Source: Pontibacter litorisediminis
Lineage (GTDB): Bacteria; Bacteroidota; Bacteroidia; Cytophagales; Hymenobacteraceae
Assembly: GCF_029360645.1 (NCBI RefSeq)
Contig: NZ_JARDUA010000001.1
Span: forward strand, 806,001-870,000
Length of the DNA: 64,000 bases
Reading direction: 5' to 3'
The notes below the pieces were generated by a model. That model ran no database searches. It worked only from the letters and a program-made list of their open reading frames with translations, and was not told the DNA's origin. Shown here in pieces: positions 8,050 to 17,374 of this stretch (the first letter of the stretch is position 1; each line of letters begins with the position of its first letter). Position numbers and translations under genes: made by a program.

Positions 8050-10638
8050 ATGAAAAAGAGAAACAGAAACCTACTCCTGGCAGGCATCGCTTTGCTCAGC
8101 ACGGGCTCCTTGGCCTCCTGCAGCAACACTATTCCTGCCTCAGAGCCTATACCCGTAGAAACAGGCGTATCCAAAGAATTGGCCGATTATCGCAAGCAGG
8201 TGCTCAGCCGTATCGCCTACGATATCTCCCTGCAGATCCCGGAGCAGAAGCAGCAGCCCATCCTTGGCTCCGAGACTATTACTTTCCGCCTCTCCGACAA
8301 CAGCCGTCCCCTGCAACTCGATTTCAAGGAGGCGCCCGACCACCTGAAACAAGTATGGTTGAACGGCAAGCAGTTGGAGGCGAAGCTGGAGAGCGAGCAC
8401 ATCCTCCTGCCGGCTGAAGATCTTAAAATTGGGGAGAATGAGATAAAGGTCGAGTTTATTGCCGGGGACTTGTCGTTGAACCGGAACGAGGAATACCTGT
8501 ATACCTTGCTGGTGCCCGACCGCGCCCGCACCGTGCTGCCCGTGTTTGACCAGCCTAACCTGAAAGCCACCTTCAAGCTTAGTTTAACACTTCCCAAAGA
8601 TTGGAACGCGCTGGCTAACGGCGCTCTAGTTGATTCTACTCTTACCGAAAACAGCAAGCGCTATACGTTCGCCACTTCCGACACGATCCCGACTTACCTC
8701 TTTTCGTTTGCGGCAGGTAAGTTCAAACACCTGCAGCGCGACATGAAGGGCACCGCCATGCACTTCTACCACCGCGAAACCGATGAGGCCAAAATCAGGG
8801 AAAGTATAGACCCGATCTTCCAGCTACATAGCGACGCGTTGGTTTTCCTGGAGGACTATACCCAAATCCCCTACCCGTTCCAGAAGTTCGATTTCGTGGC
8901 GATCCCCGATTTCCAGTATGGCGGCATGGAGCACGTGGGCGCGATCCAATACAAAGCCTCCACCCTGTTTCTGGATGAGACGGCAACGAAGGATGAGAAG
9001 ATCGCCCGCTCCAACCTCATCGCGCACGAAACGGCCCACATGTGGTTCGGCGACCTGGTAACGATGCAGTGGTTCGATGACGTGTGGATGAAGGAGGTGT
9101 TCGCCAATTTTATGGCCGATAAGGTAACGCAGGTGGCACTGGAGAACACCAACTATGACATGAAGTTTTTGGTAGACCACTTCCCCGCCGCCTACAGCAT
9201 CGACCGTACTTCCGGAGCTAACCCTATCCGCCAGCCGCTCGACAACCTGCAAGACGCCGGCTCGCTCTACGGGGGCATCATCTACCACAAAGCCCCCATT
9301 ATGATGCGCCAGCTGGAGCGCCTGATGGGTGAGGATGAACTGCGCAAAGGGCTGCAGGAATACCTGAAAACCTACGCCTTTCAAAACGCCACCTGGCCCG
9401 AGCTTATTAAAATACTGGATGCCCGTACTCCTACCGACCTGCAACAGTGGAACCAGGTCTGGGTAAACGAGCCGGGGCGGCCTGTTTTCACGCATGAACT
9501 GAAAACACGCAACGGCAAAATCGAGCAGCTGCGCGTGTCGCAGAAAGGTGAGGATGGCTCTGACAGGGTATGGCCGCAGTTCTTTGAGATAGCGCTGGTG
9601 TACCCGGACCGGATGGAAGAGCTAACCGTGGATATGACAAACAAAGAGGTAGTGGTAGCCGGAGCCGCAGGCAAGGAAGTACCGCAGTTCATCCTTTTCA
9701 ACTCCACGGGGCAGGGCTACGGCGTGTTTCCGGTGGACGAGGCAATGCTGCAACGGCTGTATACTTTGCAGGACCCTGTGCAGCGCGCGTCGGCCTACAT
9801 CAACCTCTACGAAAACATGCTGAATGGCCGCAGCCTCTCGCCCGAGCAACTCCTCAGTTTCTACCAAAAAGGCCTGACCCAGGAGCAGGAGGAGCTGAAC
9901 ATTAAGCTGCTCACCGGGCAGCTAAGCGATCTGTACTGGGTTTTCCTTTCGCCGGCACAACGCCAGCAACAGGCGGCGCAGCTGGAGCAGCATGTGTGGC
10001 AGGCGCTGCAGCAACATAATGCACCTAACGTGAAAAAGCTGCTCTTCAAGACTTTCCAAAGTATAGCCTCCTCCAAAGAAGCGCAGGACAGGCTGTACCA
10101 GGTATGGCAAAAGCAGGAGCCGCCAACCGGTGTAAAGCTAAATGAGGATGATTATACTTCGCTGGCACTTGCCCTGGCCGTGCGCGACTACCCCGACCAA
10201 AGTATACTGCAGCAGCAACTGACCCGCATCCAGAACCCGGACCGCAAAAGACGACTGGAGTTCCTGATGCCGGCGCTCTCATCGGATGTGCAGGTGCGGG
10301 ATGCGTTTTTTGCCTCACTCAAAGATGCCGAGAACCGGGAGAAAGAGGCGTGGGTAGCCTCAGCCTTGGGCTACCTGCACCACCCGCTGCGCGCAGAAAC
10401 CTCTGAGAAGTACCTGCCGCAGAGCCTGGAACTGTTGGCCGAAATCCAACGCACCGGTGATATTTTCTTCCCCTTCAACTGGCTTCGGTCAACCTTTGGC
10501 TCTTACCAAACGGCAACAGCCGCGGCAGTGGTGCGTGAGTTCCTGGAGGCTAATCCTGATTACAACCCCAAGCTGAAGGCGAAGATCCTACAGGCCGCAG
10601 ATGACTTATACCGGGCGGAGAAGCTGGTAAGGCAGTAG
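8050..10638 (+). CDS. M1 family zinc aminopeptidase, lipoprotein
   Basis: An 862-residue exported peptidase that should remove N-terminal residues from peptides. The N-terminus MKKRNRNLLLAG ends in a lipobox LASC, so it is probably membrane-anchored outside the cytoplasm. The zinc site is complete: HETAH at 326-330 and E349 eighteen residues later. The exopeptidase motif is GGMEH (291-295) in place of the more common GAMEN. A helical C-terminal domain (about 560-862) is rich in TPR-like segments. I chose ATG 8050 because it begins the signal peptide; a TTG at 8041 is in frame but lies inside the likely promoter. The gene converges on the nuclease gene and ends before a terminator. Confidence 0.94.
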   Translation: MKKRNRNLLLAGIALLSTGSLASCSNTIPASEPIPVETGVSKELADYRKQVLSRIAYDISLQIPEQKQQPILGSETITFRLSDNSRPLQLDFKEAPDHLKQVWLNGKQLEAKLESEHILLPAEDLKIGENEIKVEFIAGDLSLNRNEEYLYTLLVPDRARTVLPVFDQPNLKATFKLSLTLPKDWNALANGALVDSTLTENSKRYTFATSDTIPTYLFSFAAGKFKHLQRDMKGTAMHFYHRETDEAKIRESIDPIFQLHSDALVFLEDYTQIPYPFQKFDFVAIPDFQYGGMEHVGAIQYKASTLFLDETATKDEKIARSNLIAHETAHMWFGDLVTMQWFDDVWMKEVFANFMADKVTQVALENTNYDMKFLVDHFPAAYSIDRTSGANPIRQPLDNLQDAGSLYGGIIYHKAPIMMRQLERLMGEDELRKGLQEYLKTYAFQNATWPELIKILDARTPTDLQQWNQVWVNEPGRPVFTHELKTRNGKIEQLRVSQKGEDGSDRVWPQFFEIALVYPDRMEELTVDMTNKEVVVAGAAGKEVPQFILFNSTGQGYGVFPVDEAMLQRLYTLQDPVQRASAYINLYENMLNGRSLSPEQLLSFYQKGLTQEQEELNIKLLTGQLSDLYWVFLSPAQRQQQAAQLEQHVWQALQQHNAPNVKKLLFKTFQSIASSKEAQDRLYQVWQKQEPPTGVKLNEDDYTSLALALAVRDYPDQSILQQQLTRIQNPDRKRRLEFLMPALSSDVQVRDAFFASLKDAENREKEAWVASALGYLHHPLRAETSEKYLPQSLELLAEIQRTGDIFFPFNWLRSTFGSYQTATAAAVVREFLEANPDYNPKLKAKILQAADDLYRAEKLVRQ

Positions 10639-10671
10639 GGAGTTAGCCTACCCGAGCAAGTATAAAAACCA

Positions 10672-10706
10672 AAAAAGCGGAGGACCAGGTGTGGCCTCCG
10701 CTTTTT
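10672..10706. terminator. Bidirectional intrinsic terminator
   Basis: A hairpin with arms AAAAAGCGGAGG and CCTCCGCTTTTT and an 11-base loop sits between two convergent genes. A-runs and T-runs flank it on either side, so it can stop transcription both from the M1 peptidase (+) and from the nuclease gene (-). Confidence 0.85.
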
Positions 10707-10725
10707 CGTTAAAGTATAAAGCTGG

Positions 10726-13700
10726 TTATTTTTTGATCAGCCTTACCGTTTGTGTGGTATGCTGGCTAACAACTTTCAGGTAGTACGTACCTGCTGCTAA
10801 CTGATTTTCACTAAGGTCTAGCCTCAGGCTGCCGTTGCTGGTGCGGGCGTTGGTGCTGTACAGGCTGTTGCCTACTTTATCATACAGCACCACCTGTATT
10901 TCCTCATCGGTCTCACCACCAAGCGATATGTTTACAATGTGCTCGGCAGGGTTTGGATATACCACCAGCCTGGCTGCTGCAGGAGCTGTTTGTACAGGCT
11001 CTTCTGTTTCGCAGGAAGTGCTCACGCCACAGCTGCCAAGGGTAGCCCCGCGCATCAGGAAGCTTTCTACCGTATGAACAGGCACACACAGCTTCTGCGC
11101 TTTTTTGCCGGACAGGTTATAGCATAGCGCTACCTTTTCTACTCCCGCGCCGGTGGTGCAGCTCACGTTCACCACACACACCTGCACGGTATCCGTTGTG
11201 GTACGGCCTTTGGCATCGGTTACTGTAACCGTGTAAGTGGTGCTCACCTCCGGGCAAACTTGTATGCTTTGCCCAACTTCGCCGGTGCTCCAGGTATACG
11301 TGTACGCTCCAGAGCCTCCTGTGGCGGCACCAGCGGTTAAGGTAGCGCAGGCCTGTGGCGCGTAACCAAAGTATACCGTCTGCGCATCCCCGGCGTCTAC
11401 CACAAGGGGTGCCGCCAACTCAAAGCGAGCCAGTACCGGTAAGTGGTCGGAAGTAGTGCTGCCATAGTTAGCAATGTAAGCGAAGGGGATCACCAGTGTT
11501 TCCGAACCCGGAAGATATTCTTCAAACAGCTCGTTACTGATGGTGATATGATCAATCACGTTGTCCTGCGTGATGTAGGAGCGCATGCCGGCTTCGCTCA
11601 GGCTAAGCGTCAGCACGTCATAGTCCTGCGCCTGCACAAATTGCTGGTAAATAGTCGCCCCGCTGCCAATGGAAGCATCCACATCATCGTTGTAATCTCC
11701 CAGCAAGATGAGGTTTGCGTTCGGGTAATACTGGTCCAGCGTGTCTTTCAGCGCCTGCACATCATACGCACGGCGGGCCAGGTCTCCGGCAGAAGAACCG
11801 GATTTCGCATGGATGTTGATGAGCTGGATGCGCTCCGTCGCCCCTTCTATGGTGGCATCCACGGTAACCATGTACGGCAACCTGCCGCTGGACCAGAACG
11901 AAGACGCGCTGCCGGATGGGTAATCGTTCAACAGGTCTGTCGCTCCTGCACGAGCGGCATCATACAACTCTTCGAAAATCACGCGGTCCTCTACCAGCGT
12001 TATCACTTCCGTATTATAGATGAAACACAGCTTCTGCGCCGGGAAGTTAGGGTCTTCACCGTTGAAGGAGTAAGAGTAGCGATCGGAGCAAACAACGGCG
12101 TAGCCGGGCAGCATGGCTACCAGTTTCTGCAGCTGCTCCTCGCTAGAGATCTCCTGCACGGCGATCACATCGGCACGCACACTGGCAATCAGGCTGGCGG
12201 CATTTTCCAGCTGCAGTTGGTCATTATTAGGGCCATAGTCCTTCTGCGTCGCCCCGAAGAACTCCATGTTCCAGCTCATCACGTCCAGTGTCTTGGCAAT
12301 GGAGATATCGCTGCCTGCAGGCTCATAGGCCGTTGTGCCCGGCAAATCGTCCTGGAAGCGCGGCAACAGCTGCAGGCTTCCTCTAAAGCTGCTCAGGACG
12401 CCTGTAACAGTTACAGGCTCCTGTGGCTTCAGGCGACCTACCAGCTCCTGCACATCCGCATCGATGCGCAAGGCTACTGTGCCGGTGCCGTCGGTGATGC
12501 TGTAGTTGGCATCCGGGAACAACAGCCCCCGGGCATCCTCAAACGTAACGTTTGGTATGGAAACAAGCATCCCCTCGAGCTGGCTTAGCTCTGCCACCGT
12601 TACCACTGCTGGTACCAACGGCTGGGTGGCAGGTCCGAAGCTCTCCAGCGCCGTCACATCCACCAATTCCGGCATGTTATTAAACAGCTCAACCGTAGCA
12701 GTGATCTGGATGGAATCGCCAATGGCAAACGCGTCAGCAGCATGCACCTGCTGGTCAAAAACGGCAATGCCACCGGTCTCGTCCTGCAGATAGGCCGGGC
12801 CGCCAAACTGATCGGTAGCGGTAAGCACCCCGGAAACTGTAACCACGGTGCCAACCGGCATGCTGCGGGCCTCGGCAATGCTTCCCTCCTTCGGCTCCTC
12901 TGGCTCCGGCTCGTTAGTTTCGCCGCCAAAGCTTTGGCCCCTATTCACGGCATTGTACGTGCCGGCGATAGGTCCGCTCCAGGTAAAGTCAGCATAACTG
13001 GTACCGGTTCCGGTCAATTGCAGTGAGAAATTAACCGGCGTTGAGGAGCTCTCCGCCACGCCGATGTCTTCGCTCGTCATGCCTGCGGCAGGCCCGGCTG
13101 TAGCCGTCATAGCGCCTTCGTAGCTCAGGAACTGCACTACTTCCCCGTCCGGGTTTACCAACGCGATGCCGTCCGGTGCTCCATTTTGCAAACCGTTGAT
13201 CGGGAAGAACAAAGTGCCGTACCCATTGTCCTGGTTCGGAAGCGTGCCGCTCAGGCTCAGGGTAGTATAAGCACCGCCTCCGTTGCCATTGTAGGCAACA
13301 AGCTGCCAGCCATTTAAGTCTGCACCGGCGTTACCAGCTACTTCTACTCCCTCGTTCACATCCGTACCGTCATTGTCATAGTGGATCTCGTTGATGAACA
13401 CCACATCCTGCAAGGGCAGGAAAGTCTGCCCGTTGTTCACGGCACCATACGTGGAGGCGCTGCTGGCAGCCCAGGTAAAGGCCTTATAAGCTGAGCCTGC
13501 ACCAGTCAGCTGCAGCGAAAAGCCCGCTGGCTCAGAACCTGTTTGCGTCACCCCAATGTCTGTGCTCGCCATACCATCGGCTGGTCCGCCTATAGCTGTG
13601 AACGTTCCTTCGTAGCTCAGGAACTGTACTACCTTGCCTTCGGCATCTACCAAGGCGATACCGTCCGGTGAGCCGTTCTGCAGGCCCGTTATCGGGAAGA

Positions 13701-14517
13701 ACACGGTGCCGAAGCCTGCTTGCTGTGCAGGTATCGTTCCGCTAAGGTTCGTGGTCGAATAGCTGGCGCCGTTGTTGCCGTTATAGCCGATCAGTTGCCA
13801 GCCGCTCAGGTCCGTGCCGGCCAAACCGGCCACTTCTACGCCTTCCCCTGCGTCAGCACCTGCGTTGTCGTAATGGATCTCGTTGATGAATACAATGGTG
13901 GAAGATGGCTGCGGTTCTGGTTCCGGCTCAGGCAACGGTTCGCCGCCCAGCGGAAGGACTTGATTGAAGTTTATACTTCCGAAGGTACTTTCTGCGGCAG
14001 CCTCCCAGGTGAAATCAGTATAGTCCTTACCAGCGCCTGCCAGCTGAAGGGAGAAATTGTCAGGCGCTGTGCCATCCTCGCTTACTCCGATATCTTGGCT
14101 CGTCATGCCGTCCGCAGGTCCGCCGATGGCAGTCATCGTGCCTTCGTAGCTCAGGAACTGCACCACCTGGCCAGCGGCATTCACTAGCGCCACACCATCA
14201 GGCGCGCCGTTCTGAATACCGTTGCTGGGATAGTTTACCACCAGGAAACCGTGGTAATTCGCCCCGTCGCTGGGAATACTGCCCGACAGGGTTTTTGTGT
14301 TGTAAACGCCGCCGTTGCCGCCGTTGTACAGTACCAGGCTCCAACCGGTGAGGTCGGTACCGGCCGGCCCCAGGATCTCTATGGCCTCGTTTACATCAGT
14401 ACTGGCGTTGTCGTAGTGGATTTCGTTGATAAAGACGCTTTGTGCGGTGGCCACTGTGGAAGAACAAAGGCAGACCAGCAGCAGCAAAAGCTGTAACTTC
14501 CGTAAAAATTTACTCAT
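10726..14517 (-). CDS. Large secreted endonuclease/exonuclease/phosphatase-family protein with three N-terminal repeats and T9SS tail
   Basis: A 1263-residue exported protein. Residues 1-26 are a signal peptide (ends VATAQ). Three related domains of about 160 residues begin at about 28, 208 and 371, each opening with VFINEIHYDN; they resemble lamin-tail-like domains. An OB-fold-like segment follows (about 545-680, VVTVSGVLTATDQ). Then comes an endonuclease/exonuclease/phosphatase domain (about 740-1030) with SWNMEFFG, VQEIS, LGDYNDD and SDHLPV. A SprB/PKD-like domain (TYTWSTGE) and a T9SS sorting tail from about 1184 (VVYPNPAEH) end the protein. The expected role is an extracellular nuclease or phosphoesterase delivered by type IX secretion. 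ATG 14517 starts the signal peptide; an upstream in-frame TTG at 14556 is unlikely. Confidence 0.9.
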   Translation of the reverse strand: MSKFLRKLQLLLLLVCLCSSTVATAQSVFINEIHYDNASTDVNEAIEILGPAGTDLTGWSLVLYNGGNGGVYNTKTLSGSIPSDGANYHGFLVVNYPSNGIQNGAPDGVALVNAAGQVVQFLSYEGTMTAIGGPADGMTSQDIGVSEDGTAPDNFSLQLAGAGKDYTDFTWEAAAESTFGSINFNQVLPLGGEPLPEPEPEPQPSSTIVFINEIHYDNAGADAGEGVEVAGLAGTDLSGWQLIGYNGNNGASYSTTNLSGTIPAQQAGFGTVFFPITGLQNGSPDGIALVDAEGKVVQFLSYEGTFTAIGGPADGMASTDIGVTQTGSEPAGFSLQLTGAGSAYKAFTWAASSASTYGAVNNGQTFLPLQDVVFINEIHYDNDGTDVNEGVEVAGNAGADLNGWQLVAYNGNGGGAYTTLSLSGTLPNQDNGYGTLFFPINGLQNGAPDGIALVNPDGEVVQFLSYEGAMTATAGPAAGMTSEDIGVAESSSTPVNFSLQLTGTGTSYADFTWSGPIAGTYNAVNRGQSFGGETNEPEPEEPKEGSIAEARSMPVGTVVTVSGVLTATDQFGGPAYLQDETGGIAVFDQQVHAADAFAIGDSIQITATVELFNNMPELVDVTALESFGPATQPLVPAVVTVAELSQLEGMLVSIPNVTFEDARGLLFPDANYSITDGTGTVALRIDADVQELVGRLKPQEPVTVTGVLSSFRGSLQLLPRFQDDLPGTTAYEPAGSDISIAKTLDVMSWNMEFFGATQKDYGPNNDQLQLENAASLIASVRADVIAVQEISSEEQLQKLVAMLPGYAVVCSDRYSYSFNGEDPNFPAQKLCFIYNTEVITLVEDRVIFEELYDAARAGATDLLNDYPSGSASSFWSSGRLPYMVTVDATIEGATERIQLINIHAKSGSSAGDLARRAYDVQALKDTLDQYYPNANLILLGDYNDDVDASIGSGATIYQQFVQAQDYDVLTLSLSEAGMRSYITQDNVIDHITISNELFEEYLPGSETLVIPFAYIANYGSTTSDHLPVLARFELAAPLVVDAGDAQTVYFGYAPQACATLTAGAATGGSGAYTYTWSTGEVGQSIQVCPEVSTTYTVTVTDAKGRTTTDTVQVCVVNVSCTTGAGVEKVALCYNLSGKKAQKLCVPVHTVESFLMRGATLGSCGVSTSCETEEPVQTAPAAARLVVYPNPAEHIVNISLGGETDEEIQVVLYDKVGNSLYSTNARTSNGSLRLDLSENQLAAGTYYLKVVSQHTTQTVRLIKK

Positions 14518-14713
14518 GCGATAGGTTTTTATGGGTAAGTGAATACTAGAAAACAAGGTTCTTGCACTATAGCCCCACTCCCAACCGCTCTTAGTTGCTG
14601 CTATAGCTTATCGGAGTACAAATGTACTATATATCACTATATTAGTTTCAGCTAATACATTTCCTTTTTGTTACATCTGCTCCCACCTCACGTAAACCGC
14701 GGTGGGATGCAAA

Positions 14714-14748
14714 TAAAAAGCCCCACCGTTTCCGGAGGGGCTTCTCTT
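14714..14748 (-). terminator. Intrinsic terminator after the PDH E2 gene
   Basis: Read on the minus strand, AAGCCCCTCC and GGTGGGGCTT form a stem followed by TTTTATT. It lies 25 bases beyond the stop of the E2 gene at 14773. Confidence 0.8.
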
Positions 14749-14772
14749 TGATTTATACTTTTACCGAGTAGG

Positions 14773-16476
14773 TTATACCAGGATTCTCACCGGGTTCTCC
14801 AGCAGGTTCTTAAACGTCTGCAGGAAGGCTGAGCCTACCGCGCCGTCCACCACGCGATGGTCGCAAGACAGGGTCACTTTCATCACGTTGCCGATCTGGA
14901 TGTTGCCGTTCTTCACAACCGGTGTCTGCTTGATGCCTCCCACAGCCATGATGCAGGCATCCGGCGGGTTGATGATGGCTGTGAATTCTTCGATGCCGAA
15001 CATGCCCAGGTTGGAGATGGTGAAGGTGTTGCCTTCCCACTCCGATGGCTGCAGCTTTTTGTTTTTCGCTTTGCCGCCCAGTTCCTTCACCTCTGCCGAG
15101 ATAGCAGAAAGCGATTTGTAATCAGCATTACGCACCACCGGTACCAGCAGGCCTTCCTCTACCGCCACGGCCACACCAATGTTGATGTGCTTGTTGTAGC
15201 GGATCTTATCGCCCAGCCAGGATGAGTTCACCGCAGGGTGCTGACGAAGCGCAGCGGCGGCGGCTTTGATCACCAGGTCGTTGAACGACACTTTTACCGG
15301 GGATACTTCATTTATACTTGCACGCGCCTCAATGGCCTTGTCCATGTCAATTTCCATGGTCAGGTAGAAGTGCGGCGCAGTGAACTTGCTCTCCGCCAGG
15401 CGGCGCGCAATCACCTTACGCATCTGCGACACGCTCACCTCCTCGTAAGACTCTGCAGGGGCTCCCGGGATAGCTGCCGGAGCAGGCGCGGCGGCAGTCT
15501 GTGGTGCGGCGGCTTTCTGCGGCGCGGCAGACGGCGTGAAGTTCTCCACGTCGCGCAGCACGATACGGCCACCCTCGCCAGAGCCTTTTATCTGAGAAAG
15601 AATGAAGCCTTTCTCCTTGGCTACCCGTTTGGCCAGCGGCGAAGCCTTGATGCGGCCGTTCTCGGAAGAACCAGCTGAGGTTTGCTCAGCTGCCTCCGGT
15701 CCCGGAACATTTGTTTCCTGTACTTTATCAGAAGTGGCGGCATCTACGCCAGCCTCCACAGCCTCATCCGTCTGGGCGTTCTCCTGACGGTCTTCTCTGT
15801 TAGAAGAAACAGCGTTCAGAAGCGCTTTGTAGTCAGCACCCTCCTCGCCAATGATCGCGATGATGGCATCTACAGCCACGGCTTCGCCCTCTTTTACGCC
15901 AAGATACAGCAGGGTTCCATCTTCGTAAGACTCCAGCTCCATGGTCGCCTTGTCGGTCTCCACCTCGGCCAGCACATCACCGGATTTCACTTTATCACCT
16001 TCTTTTTTCAGCCAGCTAACCAGAACCCCTTCGGTCATGGTGTCGCTCATCTTCGGCATGCGGATAACAGAAGCCTTGATGTTGCTCGTATCGGCTACCT
16101 TGGCAGGCGCCTCCTCTTTGGCAGCGGCAGGCTTGGTTTCTTCTTTCTTCGGCTCTGGCTTCTCCTCTTTCTTTTCTGCCTTAGCAGCCGGAGCGCCACC
16201 GCCCTTTACCTCGCTCAGCAGGCCAGAGATATCCTCGCCTTCTTTGCCAATGATGGCGATCACGGCATCCACTGGTACGGCATCGCCCTTTTTAGGCCCG
16301 ATGTACAGCAGGGTTCCGTCTTCGTAAGACTCCAGTTCCATGGTCGCCTTGTCGGTCTCCACTTCAGCCAGGATATCGCCGGCGCTTACCTTGTCGCCTT
16401 CTTTTTTCAACCAAGATGCAATCACCCCCTCCGTCATCGTGTCGCTCATCTTGGGCATTTTTATAACTTCAGCCAT
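14773..16476 (-). CDS. Pyruvate dehydrogenase complex dihydrolipoyl acetyltransferase (E2) with two lipoyl domains
   Basis: A 567-residue E2 subunit. Two lipoyl domains occupy residues about 2-78 and 136-212, with lipoylated lysines K43 and K176, each inside ETDKATMELES. Charged and Ala/Pro-rich linkers follow, then a peripheral-subunit-binding domain (about 275-315, KASPLAKRVAKEKG) and the acyltransferase core ending DHRVVDG (539-545), with catalytic H540. The start MAEVIKMPKMSDTM is typical of the pyruvate enzyme. It transfers the acetyl group to CoA. E1 and E3 genes are not next to it. A full-consensus promoter lies upstream and a terminator downstream, so it is probably monocistronic. Confidence 0.95.
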   Translation of the reverse strand: MAEVIKMPKMSDTMTEGVIASWLKKEGDKVSAGDILAEVETDKATMELESYEDGTLLYIGPKKGDAVPVDAVIAIIGKEGEDISGLLSEVKGGGAPAAKAEKKEEKPEPKKEETKPAAAKEEAPAKVADTSNIKASVIRMPKMSDTMTEGVLVSWLKKEGDKVKSGDVLAEVETDKATMELESYEDGTLLYLGVKEGEAVAVDAIIAIIGEEGADYKALLNAVSSNREDRQENAQTDEAVEAGVDAATSDKVQETNVPGPEAAEQTSAGSSENGRIKASPLAKRVAKEKGFILSQIKGSGEGGRIVLRDVENFTPSAAPQKAAAPQTAAAPAPAAIPGAPAESYEEVSVSQMRKVIARRLAESKFTAPHFYLTMEIDMDKAIEARASINEVSPVKVSFNDLVIKAAAAALRQHPAVNSSWLGDKIRYNKHINIGVAVAVEEGLLVPVVRNADYKSLSAISAEVKELGGKAKNKKLQPSEWEGNTFTISNLGMFGIEEFTAIINPPDACIMAVGGIKQTPVVKNGNIQIGNVMKVTLSCDHRVVDGAVGSAFLQTFKNLLENPVRILV

Positions 16477-16522
16477 AAATTTCGTGTTGTTTATTCGCCC
16501 AATAGGTCTTGTATTATCCGCC

Positions 16523-16553
16523 CAAAATTAGATTTAAAAATATTTTATTCAAA
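16523..16553 (-). promoter_or_regulatory. Bacteroidota-type promoter for the E2 gene
   Basis: On the minus strand TTTG (16550-16553) and TAATTTTG (16523-16530) are separated by 19 bases, matching the known -33/-7 consensus of Bacteroidota primary sigma factor. The transcript would have a leader of about 40 bases before the ATG at 16476. This is the best promoter match in the window. Confidence 0.75.
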
Positions 16554-16702
16554 CTATGTAGGCACACAAATCGCGGCACGGCCCACTCTATTTTACCAGG
16601 GGCTATGCTTTTGTGCTCACTCAGGTTCGAAAAGCAAGTTACACAAACAAGCGTAATTTCTAAAGCTCCAGCCAATTACTTCTGTGTTATACTTTCGATG
16701 GG

Positions 16703-17317
16703 CTACTGCAGGTGGGCCACGTCGCAGTATTTTTTAACGGCAAACATGCTGCCGGTAAAGTCGAGCTGGTACAGGCAAAGGTTGCGGTGCCTGAACTCAT
16801 CCATGCAGCGCAAAGGGTAGCGCAGCAGCTGGCAGAGAAGTATGCGCATAGCCCGCCCATGCATGCAGATCAGGATGGTTTCCTCCTCCGGCCGGCTTAG
16901 CATCAGGTCGATGAAAGGCTTCTGCCGCTCGTACACCAATTGTGGGCTCTCCCCTCCCTCTATACATATGTCGGTGTTGCCATCGCACCAGGTCTGCAGG
17001 ATGCCGTGGTAGTAGGCATCTTCCTCGGGTGTGATGCGGGTGCCCTCGCGGGTGCCCCAGTTTATCTCGTTCAGCCCGGCGTGCCGCTCGTGCGGGATAC
17101 CGAGATCGAGGAAGCCCTGCACCGACTGTATGCTGCGCTGCAGCGTGGAGGTATAGACCTTGTCGAATTTTACATCTTTGTACTTCTGGAAAAACAGGGC
17201 CGCCTGCCGTTGCCCTTCGGCATTCAGCACCGAGTCCACGCCGCTGCCCTGCACGATGCTCTGCAGGTTGTAATCGGTCTGCCCGTGGCGGATCAGGTAT
17301 ACTTTCTTAATACTCAA
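16703..17317 (-). CDS. Histidine phosphatase family protein
   Basis: A 204-residue phosphatase of the phosphoglycerate-mutase-like branch. The catalytic RHG motif is at residues 10-12 (VYLIRHGQTD) and a second active-site histidine lies in the segment ICMHGRAMR near residue 150. The substrate is unknown; relatives act on sugar phosphates, nucleotides or cofactor intermediates. The reading frame has no ATG before the motif: translation most likely starts at TTG 17317, since the next upstream in-frame triplets contain no start before a stop. It is divergent from the thioesterase gene, sharing a gap of 57 bases. Confidence 0.88.
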   Translation of the reverse strand: MSIKKVYLIRHGQTDYNLQSIVQGSGVDSVLNAEGQRQAALFFQKYKDVKFDKVYTSTLQRSIQSVQGFLDLGIPHERHAGLNEINWGTREGTRITPEEDAYYHGILQTWCDGNTDICIEGGESPQLVYERQKPFIDLMLSRPEEETILICMHGRAMRILLCQLLRYPLRCMDEFRHRNLCLYQLDFTGSMFAVKKYCDVAHLQ

Positions 17318-17325
17318 AATTCTTC

Positions 17326-17333
17326 TACTTTTG
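17326..17333 (+). promoter_or_regulatory. Candidate -7 element for the thioesterase-menF genes
   Basis: TACTTTTG fits TAnnTTTG and lies 41 bases before the ATG at 17375, in the short gap shared with the divergent phosphatase gene. A convincing TTTG at -33 is not seen. Confidence 0.5.
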
Positions 17334-17374
17334 CCTTCTTACATAAATCAGTGCGAATTTAGGCATCGCAGCGT

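Noticed and set aside
11443..12588. 381-codon plus-strand frame inside the nuclease gene
   Set aside because: Antisense to a clear coding region with conserved catalytic motifs; the peptide has no family features.
13000..14440. Near-identical blocks in the nuclease gene as a possible DNA repeat array
   Set aside because: They are the three protein-domain repeats in frame, not an intergenic or mobile repeat.
15682..16656. 324-codon plus-strand frame opposite PDH E2
   Set aside because: Mirror of the lipoyl repeats, including duplicated segments that copy the repeat structure of E2.
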